Positions 1-6,636 of a stretch of 13,505 nt of DNA are shown here, one piece after another. Position 1 is the stretch's first letter, and every line of letters starts with the position of its first letter. Position numbers and translations under genes: made by a program. This DNA is from an uncultured Porphyromonas sp. (GTDB taxonomy: Bacteria; Bacteroidota; Bacteroidia; Bacteroidales; Porphyromonadaceae), in assembly GCF_938046015.1 (NCBI RefSeq), contig NZ_CALIXW010000021.1, positions 1 to 13,505 of the forward strand. The letters are read 5' to 3'. The notes under the pieces were generated by a model. That model was given only the letters and a program-made list of their open reading frames with translations. It was not told where the DNA came from and searched no databases.

Positions 1-543
1 GATCTTGACGATCTTGAACTCCATGGTCTTGTCTACATAGGCATCGTAGTCACGGATAGGACGTACGTCGATCTGTGAACCTGGGAGGAAGGCTTCGATA
101 CCGAAGATGTCGACGATCATACCGCCCTTCGTACGGCTCTTGACGTAGCCTCGTACCACTTCGTCCTTCTCGAGGGCTTCGTTGATACGATCCCAGCTGC
201 GTGCGATGCGAGCCTGTCGGTGCGAGAGCACGAGCTGGCCCTTCTTATCTTCTTGCGATTCGATGAAGACTTCTACCTTGTCGCCTACCTGCAGCTCAGG
301 GTTGTAGCGGAACTCGGAGGCACTGATCGTCCCCTCGCTCTTGAAGCCGATGTTGACCGTTACTTCGCGCTTGTTGATAGACGTGACTGTACCTACTACA
401 ACCTCCTGGTTCTTCACCTTGTTGAGGGTGCTTTCGTAGGCTGCTTCCTGCTCCTGGCGCGAGCCAGTGCCAAAGACTTCTCCCTGCTCAAACTCATCCC
501 AGTTGAAGTCCTGGAGTGGCTTGATAGCGTTCAAATTTTCCAT
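1..543 (-). CDS. rpsA: 30S ribosomal protein S1, N-terminal part (gene runs off the window)
   Basis: The reverse strand reads 181 uninterrupted codons from the ATG at 543 to the window edge, beginning MENLNAIKPLQDFNWDEF. Ribosomal protein S1 sits on the 30S subunit and helps capture and unfold mRNA, using tandem S1 (OB-fold) RNA-binding repeats. A first S1 repeat lies at about residues 45-110 (NQEVVVGTVTSINKREVTV through LVLSHRQA), and a second begins near residue 125 (EVVRGYVKSRTKGGMIVD). S1 matters in Bacteroidetes, where Shine-Dalgarno pairing is weak. A full-length protein has several more repeats, so most of the C-terminus lies beyond position 1. The start fits because acidic N-terminal residues of the family follow it and a TAnnTTTG promoter lies about 100 bp upstream. 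Family identification is secure. Confidence 0.95.
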   Translation of the reverse strand, partial: MENLNAIKPLQDFNWDEFEQGEVFGTGSRQEQEAAYESTLNKVKNQEVVVGTVTSINKREVTVNIGFKSEGTISASEFRYNPELQVGDKVEVFIESQEDKKGQLVLSHRQARIARSWDRINEALEKDEVVRGYVKSRTKGGMIVDIFGIEAFLPGSQIDVRPIRDYDAYVDKTMEFKIVKI

Positions 544-567
544 TGAGTTAAACATACTAATTATTAC

Positions 568-609
568 ACACGAGTTACCTCTCGTCCGCCCCTGCCATGC
601 CCCTCGTGT
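568..609 (-). promoter_or_regulatory. rpsA leader with two mutually exclusive pairings
   Basis: In the transcript, ACACGAG (from 609-603) can pair with CUCGUGU (from 574-568) as a 7-bp stem. Alternatively ACGAG (from 585-581) can pair with the same downstream segment (574-570) as a 5-bp hairpin with a six-nt loop. Both cannot form at once. The shared strand ends about 25 nt before the rpsA start codon. S1 represses its own translation in enterobacteria, so this could be an autoregulatory leader. That role is inference; only the complementarity is seen. Confidence 0.35.
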
Positions 610-635
610 AGAGTCGCCGCGCAGATGGGCGGGTG

Positions 636-653
636 AAAAGTGCCACAAAGGTA
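636..653 (-). promoter_or_regulatory. Bacteroidetes-type promoter of rpsA (-7 box at 646-653)
   Basis: The reverse strand shows TACCTTTG at 653-646, matching the Bacteroidetes primary sigma factor -7 consensus TAnnTTTG. Transcription should start about 6-8 nt downstream, near 640, giving an rpsA leader of roughly 95 nt. No clear -33 TTG element is seen at the expected spacing, though a T-rich stretch lies just upstream. The block TACCTTTGTGGCACTTTT (653-636) recurs almost unchanged at the ileS promoter. Confidence 0.75.
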
Positions 654-660
654 TAAAAAC

Positions 661-1157
661 TATCTGATACTACCGCACATAGAGCGCACACGAAGCCTAC
701 TGACTGCCACCTCGCCTCGAGCGCGCTGCTCTAAGGGCTGGGGAAGGCTTGCACTTCGTCCTTTGAGCGAGGCTACTAGCCCTAAGCGATCACCGCTCCT
801 CAGGCTAGGCTACTGAGGTAGGCGAAGCAACCTCTGCCTTCTCGATATTTCCTGCTAAGCTATTGTTTTTTAGAACGCTAAAGGGCCTCTAAGTAGGCCC
901 TTAGTGCGGCCCGAGCTGAGGCTCAGTGCGCCGACATCCTTGCCACAGCGCTGTGATGGATATCCCTTAGACTCCTGGCTGATATTCCTCGCGCTCGTCA
1001 GGGACGTCTCTCAGCGAGCTGGCTGATATCCCTCACGGGCGCTCCCCCATAGCCGAGCGCTGCTGGGGCTGAGGTGCTGGCTCGTCTCTCCGTAAGCTAG
1101 GCTAAGGGCTAAGCGGGCGGTATGGGGCCTTAGCTCCAGCAGGGAAGCGGCGTTTGC
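661..1157. other. Gene-free intergenic region with short repeats
   Basis: About 500 bp lie between the divergent promoters of rpsA and the membrane-protein gene, with no convincing ORF on either strand. The stretch holds an 8-bp inverted repeat with a six-nt loop (AAGGGCCT at 881-888, AGGCCCTT at 895-902). It also has two copies of GGCTGATATyCCTC 44 bp apart (977-990 and 1021-1034) and a weaker third near 958. Part of it (1002-1030) resembles a segment in the other gene-free region at 11518-11546. No tRNA or known riboswitch was recognised. A small RNA cannot be excluded. Confidence 0.6.
1002..1030 (+). repeat. Dispersed intergenic repeat, copy 1
   Basis: This 29-bp segment matches 11518-11546 at 23 of 29 positions, counted by eye. 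The shared core reads GGACGyCyCTCAGCG, then GCT, then CTGATAyC. Both copies lie in gene-free DNA. Confidence 0.5.
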
Positions 1158-1188
1158 TTGCGCTAAGGAGCCTTATTCCGTATCTTTG
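1158..1188 (+). promoter_or_regulatory. Bacteroidetes-type promoter of the plus-strand gene pair
   Basis: TTG at 1158-1160 and TATCTTTG at 1181-1188 match the -33 and -7 elements of the Bacteroidetes primary promoter, with a 20-nt spacer. The predicted start of transcription is near 1195. That lies beyond the upstream in-frame ATG at 1194, so the next in-frame ATG at 1230 is favoured as the translation start. Confidence 0.75.
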
Positions 1189-1229
1189 TCCTGTTGCTTT
1201 TGAGTCAATCTCGATTAACTTATTCCATT

Positions 1230-1922
1230 ATGATACAGCATCCTCTCCCACCATTCGAGCATCGGCGTGCGCTGCGGCACAGTTGGCTGCTCCTGACGCG
1301 CCGTCGGGGGCTCGTATGGTTGACCTTCCTCTATATCTTCTGCCTAGCCAGCTTCTGGGTATGGAGCATCCTTCCTCTAGATAAGTTGCTGCTGGGCCTA
1401 GAGCAGGGGAATAGTTGGCTATCGCTACTGGGCTACATCCTCCCCATCCTCCTCTGGTGGTGCCTCACTCAGCTCCTTGACCTCAGGCTGACCCAGACGA
1501 CGCTCGGGATGATCAAGACGGGAGACCGCAGCTACCGCCTGCCCTGGAAGGAGGCGCTACGCCGCTGGCTGCCCTATATGGGCCTAGCCTTGGTACTCCA
1601 GCTGGTCTTCCTTGTCGGGGGTAGCCTCATGCTCGTGCCTGGTGCCTACCTCCTCTTGCGCTTCAGCTTTGCTCCTAACCTGAGTGTAGACCAAGGCCTT
1701 GGGCTAGGGGCCGCACTGCGTGCCTCGTGGCGTCTGACGGAGGGGCACTTCTACCTCCAGCTCGCGGCCTTGGGGCTTGCGCTGGGGCTTAGCTTCCTCG
1801 CCTCGAGCTTCGTCCTCGGCATCTATATCTCCTATCCGGTGCTGCGGCTCTACTTTGCCCAGCTCTATTATTATCTGCGCGCTGAGGGCGTGCCTCATGC
1901 AGTAGAAGGTGCGCAGGCCTAG
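1230..1922 (+). CDS. Polytopic membrane protein, DUF975/YciC-like
   Basis: This 230-aa protein starts MIQHPLPPFEHRRALR and has about four or five hydrophobic segments, at roughly residues 28-46, 63-82, 114-138, 176-198 and 200-218, so it should sit in the inner membrane. The pattern LVPGAYLLLRFSFAPNLSVD (about 135-154), then AALRASWRLTEGHF, resembles the DUF975/YciC/GPDPase-membrane-domain group, in which a PG turn is followed by a conserved A..xSW.LT.GH segment. The biochemical role of that group is not established. The in-frame ATG at 1194 would add 12 residues, but it lies at or upstream of the predicted transcription start, so ATG 1230 is chosen. It overlaps the next gene by 14 bp, which suggests translational coupling. 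The family call is by pattern only. Confidence 0.75.
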   Translation: MIQHPLPPFEHRRALRHSWLLLTRRRGLVWLTFLYIFCLASFWVWSILPLDKLLLGLEQGNSWLSLLGYILPILLWWCLTQLLDLRLTQTTLGMIKTGDRSYRLPWKEALRRWLPYMGLALVLQLVFLVGGSLMLVPGAYLLLRFSFAPNLSVDQGLGLGAALRASWRLTEGHFYLQLAALGLALGLSFLASSFVLGIYISYPVLRLYFAQLYYYLRAEGVPHAVEGAQA

Positions 1923-2571
1923 CCTCACGCGCCTACGTCGCCGCCTGCCGCGACTAGGGGCGAAGCTGCAGCTCGGGCAAGGCCTCAAGCGAGCTAAGCG
2001 CCTGCTGCTGAATCAGCGTGGCGACGGCGTGCACTCGCCCTTTGCCTTCGGGCTGATCCATCGCGTGATACGTAATCGCCGTCCCTATTACTGCTTCGCT
2101 CCGCTGCGTGAGGAGCTCCGAGTCCGTGCGCGTAGCCTCTCGCAGGAGGCGCTGCGTAGCCCTACGGCGCTGGAGCTCATCTACCGCCTCCTGCAGGAGC
2201 TTCGCCCTAGTGAGGTTGCCTACCGAGCAGCTGCCGTGAGCATGCTGCCGTGCTACCTAGAGCAGTCGGGCTTGCCTTGCCTCGAGCTGGAGTCTCAGAC
2301 GCAGGAGCTCGCCCCGCGGAGCTGCCTCATCCTCGAGAGCTGGCCCACGGAGGGTACGGAGCTGGACGAGCTGACGTCCCAGCTCCAGGAGCTGTGTCAG
2401 CAGAGCCCCGAGTTGATGCTTTTCGTCCATCTGCCGCGGCCCCGCTTCGGCCGACAGCTCGAGCAGCTGCGCGCTGAACTACAGCCTCAGCTGGTGCTGG
2501 ACCTACTGGACCTACAGCTGTGGTTCTTCGATCCCAGCCTTACCCCTAGCCGCTATAAGGCCGTCTACTAG
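1909..2571 (+). CDS. Degenerate SAM-methyltransferase-like protein
   Basis: This 220-aa protein starts at GTG 1909, inside the end of the preceding gene, with a purine-rich AGAAGG just upstream. After an arginine-rich N-terminus comes GDGVHSPFAFGLIHRVI (about 38-54) and RPYYCF. This matches the N-terminal signature of a Bacteroidetes class I SAM methyltransferase family, and the ending LDLLDLQLWFFDPSLTPSRY resembles that family's C-terminal strand. Where the family normally has the glycine-rich SAM motif I (a xLELGxxxG type sequence), residues 98-120 read LRPSEVAYRAAAVSMLPCYL, without the acidic-Gly-x-Gly pattern. The protein is also glutamine- and leucine-rich in its second half. It probably does not bind SAM in the usual way. 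Start position is uncertain, but the frame is clear. Confidence 0.7.
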   Translation: MRRPSLTRLRRRLPRLGAKLQLGQGLKRAKRLLLNQRGDGVHSPFAFGLIHRVIRNRRPYYCFAPLREELRVRARSLSQEALRSPTALELIYRLLQELRPSEVAYRAAAVSMLPCYLEQSGLPCLELESQTQELAPRSCLILESWPTEGTELDELTSQLQELCQQSPELMLFVHLPRPRFGRQLEQLRAELQPQLVLDLLDLQLWFFDPSLTPSRYKAVY

Positions 2572-2592
2572 CCTCGGGATCTCAGCGATCTA

Positions 2593-2638
2593 AAAAGCGA
2601 AGCCCCCGCATCTCCTCAGATGCGGGGGCTTCGCTTTT
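2593..2638. terminator. Bidirectional intrinsic terminator, 21-bp perfect stem
   Basis: AAAAGCGAAGCCCCCGCATC plus T (2593-2613) is the exact inverse of 2618-2638, with loop CCTC. The stem is flanked by T on the plus side (GCTTTTAT) and by A on the left (CTAAAAAG), giving a U-run on either strand. It lies between the convergent methyltransferase-like gene (stop 2571) and waaA (stop 2653), and should end both transcripts. Confidence 0.9.
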
Positions 2639-2652
2639 ATATAGGACTTATC

Positions 2653-3870
2653 CTAGAAGAGTTCGCTGAGGAGCTGCTCGGTGGCTCCGCGCTGCTCGGC
2701 GAAGAAGTGCTCAAGCTGCTGGGCGACCTCGCGGCAAGCGGCCTCGTCGTCGAAGCGCTGCAGTAGGGCAGCGAAGTCCTCCTCGCTATGAAGTACGAAG
2801 CCGAGGCCGCGCTGGATGAGCTCACGCACCTCACGATGCTTGTGCACCTCGGGCCCGAAGAAGACGGGGATGCCGTAGACGGCTGCCTCCAGCGTATTGT
2901 GCACGCTCTTGCCGAAGCCTCCTCCGACCCAGGCGTAGCGCCCGTAGCGGTAGATGGAGGAGAGCAGCCCGAAGCAGTCGATGATGAGGCAGTCGTAGTC
3001 CCCTGTCGCTCCCGCCTGCAGCTGGCTGTAGCGTATGGAGGGGCGGGTAAGCTGTGCCTCAATGGCCTGGAGGTGCTCCTCGTGGATCTCGTGAGGCGCG
3101 ATGATGAGCTTGTATTCCTTGCCCAGGCGGTTGAAGTAGGGGAGTAGGATCGCTTCGTCCTCAGGCCAAGTGCTGCCCGCGACGAGTACCTTGCCCTCTA
3201 GGGCAGCTGCCTCGGGGATCGCTCGGGCTGTGCTGGCGATCTCGATGACGCGGTCGAAGCGCGTGTCCCCCGCCACAGAGACGGCCGTGATGCCGTGTCG
3301 CTGGAGCAGCTGGCGTGAGTCCTCATCCTGTACATAGAGCCGCTCGAAGAGCGTCAACAGGCGCAGGTACCATTTGCCCCAGGGGCGGAAGAAGAGCTGG
3401 TCGGGGCGGAAGATCGCCGAGATCAGATAGGTCGGTATCCCACGCTCCCGCAGCTCGTAGAGCATCGTCGGCCAGAAGTCGTACTTGATGAAGATGGCCT
3501 TGGACGGGCGCGCTAGGTCAAGGAATCGACGGACGGAGGAGCTGCGGTCGGAGGGTAGATAGACGACCACATCGGCCCCCGCGTAGTCCTGACGTACAGT
3601 GTAGCCCGAGGGGCTGAAGAAGCTCAGCAGGATCTGATACTCGGGATGCGTGCGGCGCACAGCCTCCATGAGGGGACGCCCCTGCTCGAATTCGCCGAGC
3701 GAGGAGGCGTGGAACCATACGACGGGACGTGTCGCGTCCAGTCGCCCGAGGCGCAGCGGTGTGTCCTTGCGCCCCTCGATGATGAGGCGTGCCTTGGGAC
3801 TGAAGCGTGCCGCTAGGTGTAGCCCTGCCGAGGCAAGGATACCTGCGAAGCTATAGAGCGGATTCTTCAA
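2653..3870 (-). CDS. waaA: 3-deoxy-D-manno-octulosonic acid (Kdo) transferase
   Basis: This 405-aa protein is of normal length for WaaA/KdtA. It is an inner-membrane-associated enzyme that transfers Kdo from CMP-Kdo to the lipid A precursor on the cytoplasmic face. N-terminal domain: a hydrophobic start (LYSFAGILASAGLHLAARF) and WFHASSLGEFEQGRPL (52-67), with the probable catalytic base E60. Middle: FIKYDFWP (127-134), AGDTRFDR (200-207) and AGSTWPEDE (231-239). C-terminal domain: GGGFGKSVHNTLEAAVYGIP (316-335), the nucleotide-sugar binding signature of the GT-B fold, then FFGPE. The start ATG at 3870 lies 10 bp after the gltX stop, so it is co-transcribed at the end of the operon and closed by the terminator at 2593-2638. 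How many Kdo residues it adds cannot be read from sequence. Confidence 0.95.
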   Translation of the reverse strand: MKNPLYSFAGILASAGLHLAARFSPKARLIIEGRKDTPLRLGRLDATRPVVWFHASSLGEFEQGRPLMEAVRRTHPEYQILLSFFSPSGYTVRQDYAGADVVVYLPSDRSSSVRRFLDLARPSKAIFIKYDFWPTMLYELRERGIPTYLISAIFRPDQLFFRPWGKWYLRLLTLFERLYVQDEDSRQLLQRHGITAVSVAGDTRFDRVIEIASTARAIPEAAALEGKVLVAGSTWPEDEAILLPYFNRLGKEYKLIIAPHEIHEEHLQAIEAQLTRPSIRYSQLQAGATGDYDCLIIDCFGLLSSIYRYGRYAWVGGGFGKSVHNTLEAAVYGIPVFFGPEVHKHREVRELIQRGLGFVLHSEEDFAALLQRFDDEAACREVAQQLEHFFAEQRGATEQLLSELF

Positions 3871-3880
3871 ACTCGGTGAC

Positions 3881-5404
3881 TTAGCCTAGCTGGTTAATCG
3901 CGCGCTCGAGGCGACGCAGGGTCTCCTCCCTGCCGAGGAGCGCTGTGATGTCGAAGAGGTGGGGGCCCTTGGCAGCACCTACCAGAGCGAGACGGAAGCA
4001 GTTCATCACTGCCCCGAGGCCGTAGCCCTCACGCTCGATCCAGGCCTTGACCTGCTCCTCAGTGCTGTCTGCGGGGAGCTCGGGCTCGAGCCCTGCCAGC
4101 AGCTCCGCAAGGGCACGCATCTGGGCGGCGCTATCTTCCTTCCAGCGCTTGGAGACCGTCTTGGGGTCGTACTCCATAGGCGCGACGAAGAAGAAGAGGG
4201 CTTGATCGAAGAGCTCGGGCAGCGTCTGAGCACGCTCCTTGACGAGCGCGATGACCTTAGCGACGAAGGCCTGATCGTAGCTGATGCCTTCTTCCTCGAA
4301 GCGCGGACGGAGCAGCTCCGCTAGGCGCTCGTTGCACGCCTCCTGGATGTAGTGGTGGTTGAACCACTTGCCCTTCTCGTAGTCGAACTTAGCCCCAGCC
4401 TTACTGCACTTCTCTATGTTGAAGTACTGGATCAGCTCCTCCATGCTCATGACCTCGCTGTGCTCCATACCGGGATTCCAGCCTAGGAGCGCGACGAAGT
4501 TCACCACGGCCTCGGGCAGGTAGCCGCTCTCGCGGTAGCCTGAGGAGACGTCCCCCGTCTTGGGATCGATCCAGCGCAGGGGGAAGACAGGGAAGCCAAG
4601 GCGGTCGCCATCACGCTTGCTCAGCTTGCCATTGCCCTCGGGCTTGAGCAGGAGCGCTAGGTGGGCGAAGCGGGGCATCGTGTCCTCCCAGCCGAAGGCA
4701 CGGTAGAGGAGCACGTGCAGCGGGGAGCTGGGCAGCCATTCCTCGCCGCGGATGACATGGGAGATGTCCATCAGATGGTCGTCCACGATGTTGGCCAGGT
4801 GGTAGGTGGGCAGGTCATCAGCACTCTTGTAGAGGACCTTGTCGTCGAGCACCGAGCTGTTGAAGCTGACGCGCCCGCGGATCATATCGTCGACCTCGAC
4901 CTCCACATTGGGCTCGACGAGGAAGCGTACCACGTACTGCTGGCCTGCTGCGATGAGGCGCTCGACCTCCTCAGCAGGGAGCGTCAGGGAGTTGCGCATC
5001 GAGCCGCGCGTCGTAGCGTCGTACTGGAAGTTGGCCTGCGCCTTGCGCTGCGCCTCGAGTTCCTCGGGCGTGTCGAAGGCGATGTAGGCCTTGCCTGCAT
5101 CGAGGAGCTGCTGCACGTACTTGCGGTAGATATCTCGGCGCTCGCTCTGGCGGTAGGGGCCGCAGTCGCCGCCATAGCTTACTCCTTCGTCAAAGTGGAT
5201 CCCGAGCCACTGGAGGGCCTCGATGATGTAGGCCTCCGCCCCAGGGACGAAGCGCTGGCTGTCGGTATCCTCGATGCGCAGCAGGAGCTCGCCGCCGTGG
5301 CGCTTAGCGAAGAGGTAGTTATATAGTGCTGTGCGCACGCCGCCGATGTGGAGCGCTCCCGTAGGGCTGGGGGCGAAGCGTACGCGTACCTTTCTATTAG
5401 TCAT
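3881..5404 (-). CDS. gltX: Glutamyl-tRNA synthetase
   Basis: This 507-aa class I synthetase charges tRNA-Glu. It has the HIGH-type motif APSPTGALHIGGVRTALYN (11-29), LLRIEDTD (41-48), HVIRGEEWLPSSPLH (216-230) and the KMSKS equivalent KLSKRDG (260-266). The start at ATG 5404 (MTNRKVRVRFAPSPTG) is chosen because the family begins at that point; the frame is open for 75 codons further upstream, but those codons are a low-complexity Ser/Pro shadow of the neighbouring gene. The zinc-binding cysteines found near residues 98-125 of the E. coli enzyme are absent (AYIAFDTPEELEAQ). About 17 extra residues (FPVFPLRWIDPKTGDVSSG region, 271-290) follow KLSKR compared with E. coli. It sits 37 bp after the 92-aa hypothetical gene and 10 bp before waaA. 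Confidence 0.95.
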   Translation of the reverse strand: MTNRKVRVRFAPSPTGALHIGGVRTALYNYLFAKRHGGELLLRIEDTDSQRFVPGAEAYIIEALQWLGIHFDEGVSYGGDCGPYRQSERRDIYRKYVQQLLDAGKAYIAFDTPEELEAQRKAQANFQYDATTRGSMRNSLTLPAEEVERLIAAGQQYVVRFLVEPNVEVEVDDMIRGRVSFNSSVLDDKVLYKSADDLPTYHLANIVDDHLMDISHVIRGEEWLPSSPLHVLLYRAFGWEDTMPRFAHLALLLKPEGNGKLSKRDGDRLGFPVFPLRWIDPKTGDVSSGYRESGYLPEAVVNFVALLGWNPGMEHSEVMSMEELIQYFNIEKCSKAGAKFDYEKGKWFNHHYIQEACNERLAELLRPRFEEEGISYDQAFVAKVIALVKERAQTLPELFDQALFFFVAPMEYDPKTVSKRWKEDSAAQMRALAELLAGLEPELPADSTEEQVKAWIEREGYGLGAVMNCFRLALVGAAKGPHLFDITALLGREETLRRLERAINQLG

Positions 5405-5441
5405 CGGTAATGAGGTGTTAGATGTGTGGGACCGTAAGTGA

Positions 5442-5720
5442 TTACTGGACGGAGGGTCGGAGGAGCTGCCAGCCGCTATGCTCGGCGAGGAGCTGCTGCA
5501 GCTCGGCGAGTGGGGCGCGACGAGGCTCGGTAGCCAAGGGGCAGGTCGGAGCCTCCAGTCGGAGCGTCCCCTCGAGGAAGACGGTACGAGCACACTCGCC
5601 AGTGAAGGGCTCGAGCTCGAAGCCTCCATACTCGAGCGGACGTACCAGCACCATGGGGCAGAGTAGGGAGCCTACCTGTAGGTAGTGGCTCACGTAGCTA
5701 GGGGGAGGAGAGGGCATCAT
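5442..5720 (-). CDS. Small conserved-looking hypothetical protein
   Basis: This 92-aa protein begins MMPSPPPSYVSHYLQVGSLL and ends QLLRPSVQ. I do not recognise a named family. It has no signal peptide or membrane segment; a mixed hydrophobic/charged pattern (PMVLVRPLEYGGFELEPF, ARTVFLEGTLRLEAP) suggests a small beta-rich domain followed by a helix (APLAELQQLLAEH). It is judged real because it fits between its neighbours on the same strand (9 bp after the DUF4296 gene, 37 bp before gltX) and fills what would otherwise be the only large hole in the operon. Two ATGs lie side by side (5720 and 5717), so the start could be either. The opposite-strand frames here look like shadows. Confidence 0.6.
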   Translation of the reverse strand: MMPSPPPSYVSHYLQVGSLLCPMVLVRPLEYGGFELEPFTGECARTVFLEGTLRLEAPTCPLATEPRRAPLAELQQLLAEHSGWQLLRPSVQ

Positions 5721-5729
5721 ACCAACGTA

Positions 5730-6635
5730 CTAGAAGCTGCTCTCCGTATCCGCCGTCGTCGGAGGTGGGGGGACGTCATTGCCTAGAGGAGGGGCATCCC
5801 GCAGGGTATCTGCACGCTCTAGGCTGGGAGGTGGTGCCGCGAGCGCTGCCGTAGAGTAGCGAACGAAGCTGAAGCTGTCGATCGCCCAGAAGCCGCGCTT
5901 GGGGAGCTGGGGGACGTAGCCTACGACGCGGCCGAAGGAGGAGCGCATCTGCTTGCCCTCAGGGACGCGGAGGCTGATGCGGTAGAGCTTGCCTGGGGCC
6001 TTGAGCTCAAGCGTCTTGCGTACCACCGTAGAGTCCGTACAGCATAGGCTGAGTTGCATACGTAGCGGCCGCTTGGCCTGCGCAGGCTGCCCCGAGAGAC
6101 GCAGGACGAAGGCCAGCTCCGTGCCCCCAGCGTAGCTTTGGTCGGGCGTGTAGCTGAAGCTCCGCTCCAGGTAGGCCTTCCCCGCGTGGAAGCTGACGCT
6201 ATCCCGCAGTAGGTTCACGGAGTCGACGTTGCCCGCCTGCCACTGCCAGAGCTTGGCCTGGATGGCGGAGAGGCTGTCGCTACGAGCCTGCAGGAGCTGC
6301 CGCCGCTGCTCGAGCTCCTTGTGCGCTGCGTCGTAGATGTCCTTGTAGCTCTCGAGGTCATGCTGGCTGTACCATACGAGTGAGCTGTCCCAGTCGGCGA
6401 GCGTAGCATCGTGGCGGCCAAGGATAGCCGCATAGCCCACTAGGCGCAGGCTGTCGGGGAGGCTACGCTCCGCGAAGTTCTGCTCGGCGATGACCATCTC
6501 TGGTAGCAGCTCCTGCATCGTCTTGACCCCAAGCCGCTTCCAGGGCTTGGAGCCGCAGCTCGAGAGGAGACTGAGGCTCAGCACGAGGCCGCAGCCTAGC
6601 GCTAGGGAGGATACGTGACGCGAGGGACGAGCCAT
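5730..6635 (-). CDS. DUF4296-type lipoprotein
   Basis: This 301-aa protein has a lipoprotein signal peptide: basic MARPSRHVSS, a hydrophobic core, then lipobox LSSC with the modified cysteine at C27. After cleavage by LspA it should be anchored to a membrane on the periplasmic side. Residues about 38-115 (MQELLPEMVIAEQNF, then WDSSLVWYSQHDLESYKDIY) match the DUF4296 pattern of Bacteroidetes lipoproteins, whose function is unknown. A region around 95-130 is helical and possibly coiled-coil (HKELEQRRQLLQARSDSL). The C-terminal 40 residues are proline-rich and probably disordered. It begins 1 bp after lspA ends, so the signal peptidase is made together with a probable substrate. Outer- versus inner-membrane location is not certain. 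Confidence 0.85.
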   Translation of the reverse strand: MARPSRHVSSLALGCGLVLSLSLLSSCGSKPWKRLGVKTMQELLPEMVIAEQNFAERSLPDSLRLVGYAAILGRHDATLADWDSSLVWYSQHDLESYKDIYDAAHKELEQRRQLLQARSDSLSAIQAKLWQWQAGNVDSVNLLRDSVSFHAGKAYLERSFSYTPDQSYAGGTELAFVLRLSGQPAQAKRPLRMQLSLCCTDSTVVRKTLELKAPGKLYRISLRVPEGKQMRSSFGRVVGYVPQLPKRGFWAIDSFSFVRYSTAALAAPPPSLERADTLRDAPPLGNDVPPPPTTADTESSF

Positions 6636-6636
6636 A

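Noticed and set aside
220..546. 108-codon plus-strand open frame at the left edge
   Set aside because: It is antisense to rpsA, whose S1 repeats are unmistakable.
881..902. 8-bp hairpin as a terminator
   Set aside because: The stem is short, no T-run follows directly on either strand, and no gene ends nearby.
661..1157. Possible tRNA, riboswitch or CRISPR in the first gene-free region
   Set aside because: No T-loop-like sequence, no cloverleaf and no regularly spaced identical repeats were found; the GGCTGATATyCCTC copies are too few and too divergent for a CRISPR.
1194..1229. Upstream ATG for the DUF975-like protein
   Set aside because: It falls at or before the predicted transcription start set by the -7 box at 1181-1188, so it would not be translated from that promoter.
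4661..5326. 221-codon plus-strand open frame
   Set aside because: It is antisense to gltX, which has intact HIGH and KMSKS motifs; the translation shows no recognisable domain.
5405..5629. 75-codon N-terminal extension of gltX
   Set aside because: GluRS proteins start right at the MTNRKVRVRFAPSPTG position; the extension is Ser/Pro-rich low complexity and overlaps the 92-aa gene in another frame.
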